Assembly (NCBI GenBank): GCA_028867785.1
Contig: JAGWFS010000002.1
Coordinates: 58,846-116,677 of the forward strand
Length of the DNA stretch: 57,832 nt
Direction of reading: 5' to 3'
Origin: Nitrososphaerota archaeon
Lineage (GTDB): Archaea > Thermoproteota > Nitrososphaeria > Nitrososphaerales > Nitrosopumilaceae
This document shows, piece by piece, positions 53,285 to 57,832 of this stretch (the first letter of the stretch is position 1; every line of letters begins with the position of its first letter). The notes below the pieces were generated by a model. The model did no database searches. It saw only the letters and a program-made list of their open reading frames with translations, and had not been told where the DNA came from. Position numbers and translations under genes: made by a program.

Positions 53285-53697
53285 TTTCTTGTCTCAAGGA
53301 ACTCGATGAGGCCGCATCTGGTGTTTTTCATGTTAAGGTCCACAAATGCGATGCGCCTCTCGTCAAACCCTTTTACGGGTTCCACAAGCACCGTTGCACC
53401 CTTGCTTGCCATCTCATCAACCTCTTTTTGTATGTCGTTTACTTCAAAGCACAGGTGGTGTATTCCGCCTCCACATGATGCAAACTCTGCTATGGCAGAG
53501 TCCTGTGATGCAGGCTCTATCAATTCAAGGAAGGGCTCTCCTATCTTCAAAAAACATACGTTGACTTTTCTGCTTCCTACCGGTGTTGGCAGGCTGATAC
53601 TTTGGAAGCTCATGTATTTTTTGAGCTCTCCAAGAGACTCTTGTATGTTGGGCACGACAACCCCGATGTGGTGCAACTTCATGGTATCATAAGACAT
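53281..53697 (-). CDS. mce: Methylmalonyl-CoA epimerase
   Basis: 138 residues, VOC fold. Metal ligands suggested by His in LHHIGVVV, His in GGIHHLCFEV and Glu in GLIEFLE. Converts (2S)- and (2R)-methylmalonyl-CoA in the 3HP/4HB carbon-fixation cycle. Ends overlap the BNR gene by 4 nt, convergent. Confidence 0.93.
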   Translation of the reverse strand: MSYDTMKLHHIGVVVPNIQESLGELKKYMSFQSISLPTPVGSRKVNVCFLKIGEPFLELIEPASQDSAIAEFASCGGGIHHLCFEVNDIQKEVDEMASKGATVLVEPVKGFDERRIAFVDLNMKNTRCGLIEFLETRN

Positions 53698-53773
53698 GGA
53701 GCGATAAAATAAGATACCGGCACTGGACCGGGGTTTCCAAAATACTAAATTCGGGAATCGCCAAATATCATGT

Positions 53774-53932
53774 ATGGTTCAGGAACAATACCGAAAGGGA
53801 AAGAAATACTATTTCTGCGACAAGTGCGGGTTTGGGTATGACACACCGCATGTTGCCCACGAATGCCAGGAATACTGCACCAGAAATAACAAGTGTTCCT
53901 ATGATATTGCCCGAAAAGCTCTGTTCAAGTGA
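53774..53932 (+). CDS. 52-residue zinc-binding microprotein
   Basis: ATG 53774, ACTAAATT about 28 nt upstream. KKYYFCDKCGFGYDTPHVAH, then CQEYC and C give Cys/His pairs for one or two zinc sites. It ends just before the MqnE-type gene, so may be cotranscribed. Function unknown. Confidence 0.7.
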   Translation: MVQEQYRKGKKYYFCDKCGFGYDTPHVAHECQEYCTRNNKCSYDIARKALFK

Positions 53933-53979
53933 TTTTGTTCTCCTACTTTTATATTGACATTGAAATCAACAAAAGGCAT

Positions 53980-55077
53980 ATGCTGGAAAAACTAGTACGG
54001 GAATCAAAGGCACTTGAGAGGGCCATCTCTGGAGAGGAACTCTCGTATGACGACGGGCTGGAACTGATGTCATATGACAACCTATACATGCTTGGTGCCG
54101 CAGCAGATCTGGTAAGGCAAAGGCTAGCTGGCAACACTGTGACATTTGCTGCGTCGTATTATCTGAATTATACAAACGTCTGCGCCGCAAGCTGCCAGAT
54201 GTGCGCATTCTACAGGAAGGGAAACGAGCCGGACGCCTACACCCTTACTGCCCAAGACATTGAGGCGAGAGTGGGAAAGGCAAAGGAGATGGGAGCAACC
54301 GAAGTTCACATTGTAGGCGGATTCCATCCGGAACTCCCGCTGGAATATTATGAAGAAATGTTTCGAGCAATAAAGAAGAGCCACCCGGAACTGAACATCA
54401 AGGCCCTTACCGCTGCAGAGGTGTTCTTTTTATCAAAACTGACAAAAAATTCCGTAAAGGAGGTATTGCTGCGGCTCAAGGCGGCAGGACTTGATACCAT
54501 GCCAGGCGGAGGGGCGGAACTGTTTCATCCCGAAGTTCGAAATAAAATAGTCCGAGGAAAATGTTCTGGACAGGAATGGCTTGATACCATAGAACAGGCG
54601 CACAATCTTGGAATAAAGAGCAATGCGACCATGCTTTTTGGCCATATTGAAAAGCCGGAACACATTATTGATCATCTGGTAAAATTACGCGAGGTTCAAA
54701 AAAGAACCAAGGGATTCATAACATTGATTCCTCTCAAGTTCAGCCTGGAGAACACGGAACTTGAAAAGGCTGGACTTGTCAGGGCAGAAAGTCCGTCAAC
54801 ATATGACCTCAGGATAATCGCAGTTTCAAGGCTGATGCTTGCGCAGCAGCTCAACAACATCTCTGTTTACTGGGTAGCGCTGGGAAAGAAGCTTGCCCAG
54901 GTGGCACTCACGTATGGGGGAAACGACATGGTTGGAACCGCCTTCTCAGAGGAGATATATCGGGCGGCAGGCAAGGGAACAGACTCGTCCATACTGGAGC
55001 TTGCAAATACCATAAAAGATATCGGAAGGAATGCCTCGCAAAGAGACACATTTTTCAATATACTGAAAACATTCTAG
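53980..55077 (+). CDS. mqnE: Radical SAM enzyme, probable aminofutalosine synthase MqnE
   Basis: 365 residues from ATG 53980, 29 nt after TTTTATATTG. Cys68, Cys72 and Cys75 in CAASCQMCAFYR bind the [4Fe-4S]; IVGGFHPELPLEYYEEMF and GGGAELFHPEVRNKI are MqnE/CofH-type signatures. Because MqnD is encoded 1.4 kb away, MqnE (menaquinone, futalosine route) is more likely than the F420 enzyme CofH. Confidence 0.85.
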   Translation: MLEKLVRESKALERAISGEELSYDDGLELMSYDNLYMLGAAADLVRQRLAGNTVTFAASYYLNYTNVCAASCQMCAFYRKGNEPDAYTLTAQDIEARVGKAKEMGATEVHIVGGFHPELPLEYYEEMFRAIKKSHPELNIKALTAAEVFFLSKLTKNSVKEVLLRLKAAGLDTMPGGGAELFHPEVRNKIVRGKCSGQEWLDTIEQAHNLGIKSNATMLFGHIEKPEHIIDHLVKLREVQKRTKGFITLIPLKFSLENTELEKAGLVRAESPSTYDLRIIAVSRLMLAQQLNNISVYWVALGKKLAQVALTYGGNDMVGTAFSEEIYRAAGKGTDSSILELANTIKDIGRNASQRDTFFNILKTF

Positions 55078-55352
55078 GTCTGGGCGGGTTTTTGAGTGAT
55101 GGATTTTCCGGCCTCGCCTTTCTTTCTGCGCCTCAATCCTACGCTGATGAGCGCTATGAAAAATCCTATTCCTGCAACCATCCCTGATATGTTTTGCATG
55201 CCTGTATTCACAACCTCTGCCTGTTCAAACGCGCTTGTTTGCTCTTCTGTCATCCCGGAAGTTGCAACTGGCATTGCACTGTTAAAGTAAAACCATGATA
55301 TTCCGCCGATTGCCAGCATGGAGACGCCAAGCAGAAAGACCCGTCTGTCCAT
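55074..55352 (-). CDS. Small two-TM protein
   Basis: 92 residues: VFLLGVSMLAIGGISWFYFN and GMVAGIGFFIALISVGLRRR helices with a Glu/Gln-rich outside loop. Convergent with mqnE, overlapping by 4 nt. No family recognised. Confidence 0.6.
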   Translation of the reverse strand: MDRRVFLLGVSMLAIGGISWFYFNSAMPVATSGMTEEQTSAFEQAEVVNTGMQNISGMVAGIGFFIALISVGLRRRKKGEAGKSITQKPAQT

Positions 55353-55593
55353 GACAAATTTTTGGGTTAATCTACTAATTAACCATTAATTGTAAGCACA
55401 TTTTCACATATCCGCAGTCAGCACTTGTTTTTTCTTGATACTCGCAGTCGTATATCTCAGGCATCAAATAAGAGTTTATACAGAATTATAAAACTCAATA
55501 GCCAATTTCGCAGTAAGGAGTTTATGATAAAATTAAATCGTTTATGCTAGATCATCAATTCGAAATAGAGCATAAAAACAAGACCTTCTGATG

Positions 55594-55941
55594 TCAATAT
55601 CCTATTGCAGAATCAAGACTATGCCGTAGTTTTGGACCAGCCTGTCCTGTCCAGAAAAAAGCGCCATCCTTGTCAAACATAATCTTGTTTTCTTTTTCTA
55701 GCAATTCCAAGATGAAGTTAAACACCGGATACTGCATGCCTTTTGGCAATTTTTTATATAATTGATCTTTTGTAGAAAATTCCTTGTTTTCGTAAATCAG
55801 TTTCTCGATTATTGTGATGCTTCTAAGGGTGGGATTGAATCTCTTGGTCTTTTCCAAAATGTAGTTGATAATCTGCTTTGGATCAGGGCGACTCGGCCTA
55901 GAGTCAGTTCTGGATTCATTTTTAAAAACTGATTTTGCCAT
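55594..55941 (-). CDS. Candidate antitoxin or regulator beside a RelE-like toxin
   Basis: 115 residues; helical with TLRSITIIEKLIYENKEFST, YPVFNFILELLEKENKIMFD, FWTGQAGPKLRHSLDS, resembling a small winged helix. It is the gene after the RelE-like toxin and has its own promoter with repeated operator-like motifs, so a toxin-antitoxin pair is inferred; the order is toxin first, which is unusual. No confirmed family. Confidence 0.55.
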   Translation of the reverse strand: MAKSVFKNESRTDSRPSRPDPKQIINYILEKTKRFNPTLRSITIIEKLIYENKEFSTKDQLYKKLPKGMQYPVFNFILELLEKENKIMFDKDGAFFWTGQAGPKLRHSLDSAIGY

Positions 55942-55944
55942 TTT

Positions 55945-55998
55945 ACTGTATAATCACTGTACAGTTACAGACATATAAATACATACGTTTACATACGT
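55945..55998 (-). promoter_or_regulatory. Promoter with repeated operator-like motifs
   Basis: ACTGTA recurs at 55945 and 55956 (11 bp apart) as part of the palindrome ACTGTACAGT (55956-55965); TATTTATATGT (55971-55981, minus strand) is the TATA element; ACATACGT repeats at 55981 and 55991 (10-bp period). The predicted transcript start (~55951) lies inside the ACTGTA motifs. Confidence 0.5.
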
Positions 55999-56020
55999 AC
56001 ATAAATGTAGGCTTGTTATC

Positions 56021-56334
56021 TTAGTAATGGAACCGTTTCTCATAACTGCGGTGATCGGTAAGTTCCATTAGATAAGCAGTCTTCTCTCCCTTGTAGATTG
56101 TTATGGCGTAGACAAGCCTCATTCCTTCTGGAAGATAAACGTGAAAGGCATTATCAATTCCATGTCGTTTTATGTAATGTTTTGGGATCTGTTCATACCT
56201 GATTCTCTCACCAGGCGTGAGATCTTTTTTTTTAGATTATCGATTACTCCTTGAACATCTTTGTATAGTGCGCTATTTTTATTCAGGCTTGAAAAAACAG
56301 GATTGAAATCTTTTGCGTCTCCAAATACTTTCAT
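56021..56334 (-). pseudogene. RelE-like toxin with a single-base frameshift
   Basis: The frame from ATG 56334 (KVFGDAKDFNPVFSSLNKNS, VQGVIDNLKKK) breaks at a run of nine A. With ten A the protein continues DLTPGERIRYEQIPKHYIKR, NAFHVYLPEGMRLVYAITIY and LMELTDHRSYEKRFHY to TAA 56021, a complete 104-residue RelE/ParE-type toxin. The 314-nt length fits one missing base. Could be decay, phase-variable slippage, or a sequencing error. Confidence 0.75.
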
Positions 56335-56508
56335 TTGTGTTTAAACCTCAAGACCAGATATTAAAAATTCATTTCTACATATTGTCTATCTCCTTGATCC
56401 ATCTTAAGTGCTATATCCTGCAAAACATCTGTCTGTCCTATTTGGCAGATGGAAAAGAAAACCTTCTTCTAAATTGGTAACTGTATCAGTTCTAGTTATA
56501 TTGTTACA

Positions 56509-57330
56509 TCACGCAAATTTCAAATCAAAATCAGCTACAAACCCCTTCTCTAGTCCAAACCTGAAGAGCGTCCTTATTGCCTGCTCTCCAAGCAGGCCCA
56601 TCTCTATTGTAACGTCGTTGACATACATGCGGACAAACTTTTCAATGAGGTCTCTTGGCTGCCCCCTGCTGTACTGCATTGCGTAATCCAGCGCGTCACC
56701 GATATGCGCCATGCCGTGAACAATCGATTCTTTGAAATACTCGTCAAATTTTTTTATCATGTCGGGGCCAAGGCTGTCGCTTATCACGTTTATCCCAAGC
56801 GGGACGGGAAGGCCCCCGGTGCTGTTTCTCCACCAGTCTCCTGCATCAAGTATCTTTGTAAGGTTGTTTTGCGCATACGTTATCTGGGTTTCATGTATGA
56901 CAAGCCCCGCGTCCACGTCTCCCCTTGAGACTGCGTCTGGTATGTCGCTGAACTTCATCTCGACATAATCGAACCTGCCAATCATTAGCTGCAACAGCAG
57001 GAACGCAGAGGTCATTTTTCCCGGTATTGCAATCCTTGAGCGACGCAGCTGGTCTGAGGACATCTCTTGCTTTGAAATAACTATTGGGCCGTATCCCTTG
57101 CCGAAACTTCCGCCGCTCCTCAGTATCGTGTAATTTTTGATGTATGCGCAGGCATGTGCGGAGACTGCCGTAACGTCAAGCTCGTGGTTGAGGGCCCGCT
57201 TGTTGAGCGTCTCAATGTCTTCTACCACCTGCTTGACCTTAAAGTGAGGAGAGGTGACCTTGCCTGTTAGCATTGCATAAAACATGAAAGCGTCATCAGA
57301 ATCTGGCGTATGGCCGACTGTTATTTCCAT
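56509..57330 (-). CDS. mqnD: 1,4-dihydroxy-6-naphthoate synthase MqnD
   Basis: 273 residues. GHTPDSDDAFMFYAML at the N-terminus is the MqnD signature; periplasmic-binding-like fold with IAIPGKMTSAFLLLQL and GLPVPLGINV. It cleaves cyclic dehypoxanthinyl futalosine in the menaquinone futalosine pathway. TTTATAAC about 28 nt before ATG 57330 predicts a leaderless start. Confidence 0.93.
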   Translation of the reverse strand: MEITVGHTPDSDDAFMFYAMLTGKVTSPHFKVKQVVEDIETLNKRALNHELDVTAVSAHACAYIKNYTILRSGGSFGKGYGPIVISKQEMSSDQLRRSRIAIPGKMTSAFLLLQLMIGRFDYVEMKFSDIPDAVSRGDVDAGLVIHETQITYAQNNLTKILDAGDWWRNSTGGLPVPLGINVISDSLGPDMIKKFDEYFKESIVHGMAHIGDALDYAMQYSRGQPRDLIEKFVRMYVNDVTIEMGLLGEQAIRTLFRFGLEKGFVADFDLKFA

Positions 57331-57639
57331 AGACTTGGGTTTTTGCCCCTGTTATAAATATCAGATCTGAAGCGGGAAACTAAACAGTTTCTGAAAGTCT
57401 GATCATCCTGCATACTGGAAGGGCAAGACGTATCCACTCTAGCTTGCATCCGTTTGATCTTGAGATCAAATGTAGCTCAATTACTATTTTCGGAAAATCC
57501 TACCATATTTTGTGGAATCATAAAACCAGTTTCTACAAAAGCAGGCTTGAGTGCATGTCATTGTTGTAAATGTGTCGGCCTTGGATTTTTGGACCGAACT
57601 TAACGTTTAATAGCGGCTAGAAAAGGACTTAGCTAAAAC
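57331..57639. other. Intergenic region between mqnD and EF-2
   Basis: Holds divergent promoters: the TATA for mqnD near 57352-57360 and AACGTTTAATAGC about 31 nt before EF-2. I see no gene or clear hairpin in between. Confidence 0.5.
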
Positions 57640-57832
57640 ATGAAATTCAAGGCAACCGAGCAGATTCTCAAAATTATCGGAGACAAGAAACACATCAGAA
57701 ACTTTGGTGTCATAGCTCACGTAGATCACGGCAAGACTACCATGAGCGACAGTCTTTTGGCATCAAGCGGAATTATCAGCCCGTCTGTGGCAGGACAGGC
57801 TCTTGCACTTGATTCGATGAAGCTGGAACAGG
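57640..57832 (+). CDS. fusA: Elongation factor 2, N-terminal part
   Basis: The gene runs off the window. The start [19 protein letters not shown] has the GTPase P-loop AHVDHGKT, and the following [20 protein letters not shown] with DSMKLEQ is the archaeal EF-2 pattern. Translocates the ribosome. ATG 57640. Confidence 0.95.
   Translation, partial: MKFKATEQILKIIGDKKHIRNFGVIAHVDHGKTTMSDSLLASSGIISPSVAGQALALDSMKLEQ

Overview
The window looks like chromosome of an ammonia-oxidising archaeon (Nitrososphaerota, formerly Thaumarchaeota). The support is an Amt ammonium transporter, archaeal TBP and EF-2, a proteasome, methylmalonyl-CoA epimerase (a step of the 3-hydroxypropionate/4-hydroxybutyrate cycle), the futalosine menaquinone enzymes MqnD and probably MqnE, CopC/CopD-type copper proteins, PEF-CTERM-like surface proteins and many thaumarchaeal-type small zinc proteins. 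Many genes have a TATA-like box about 26-30 nt before the start codon (ATG, GTG or TTG), so leaderless mRNAs seem common; I used this spacing to choose several starts. I found no rRNA, tRNA, CRISPR array or complete insertion sequence. The genus cannot be fixed from the sequence alone.

Layout. 1-5.7 kb: a polyhydroxyalkanoate (PHA) locus with phaE (partial), phaC, a phasin-like protein, a phasin/AbrB fusion with a paired operator, an alpha/beta hydrolase, a patatin-like candidate granule depolymerase and a succinate-semialdehyde-type dehydrogenase. 5.7-13 kb: small regulators, a methyltransferase, a secreted protein, Amt, a C2H2 microprotein and a membrane-bound winged-helix protein. 13-18 kb: a SIMPL protein, a stand-alone RAM-domain protein, a radical SAM enzyme, a PEF-CTERM-like surface protein and regulators. 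18-23.6 kb: a copper module (CopC-CopD-beta-propeller fusion, a partner secreted protein, a Met-rich surface protein) and a decayed secreted-protein gene. 24-30 kb: a DUF4443-type regulator with a NiCoT nickel transporter, an ABC permease and a proteasome alpha-like/beta pair.

30.4-34.4 kb is the most accessory part: a probable structured ncRNA with promoter and terminator, a DUF2283 protein, a HicB antitoxin with a broken hicA next to an insertion-sequence transposase relic, a membrane-tethered HNH nuclease and a perfect 60-bp direct repeat. 34.5-47 kb holds conserved small proteins, an HAD phosphatase, an ArsB/NhaD-type permease, a TPR protein, MarR with a palindromic promoter, secreted Ig/HYR proteins, MsrA and a streptogramin-lyase-like propeller. 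47-57.8 kb has TBP, an SSS symporter with a DUF3311 partner, a SagB-like tandem nitroreductase, a BNR-repeat surface protein, methylmalonyl-CoA epimerase, MqnE/MqnD, a RelE-like toxin broken at a nine-A run with a possible antitoxin, and the start of EF-2.

Together the genes describe carbon storage and mobilisation (PHA), ammonium, nickel and copper acquisition or handling, menaquinone synthesis for respiration, and a large secreted-protein repertoire. At least five short genes are frameshifted or truncated, nearly all of them small and probably dispensable.
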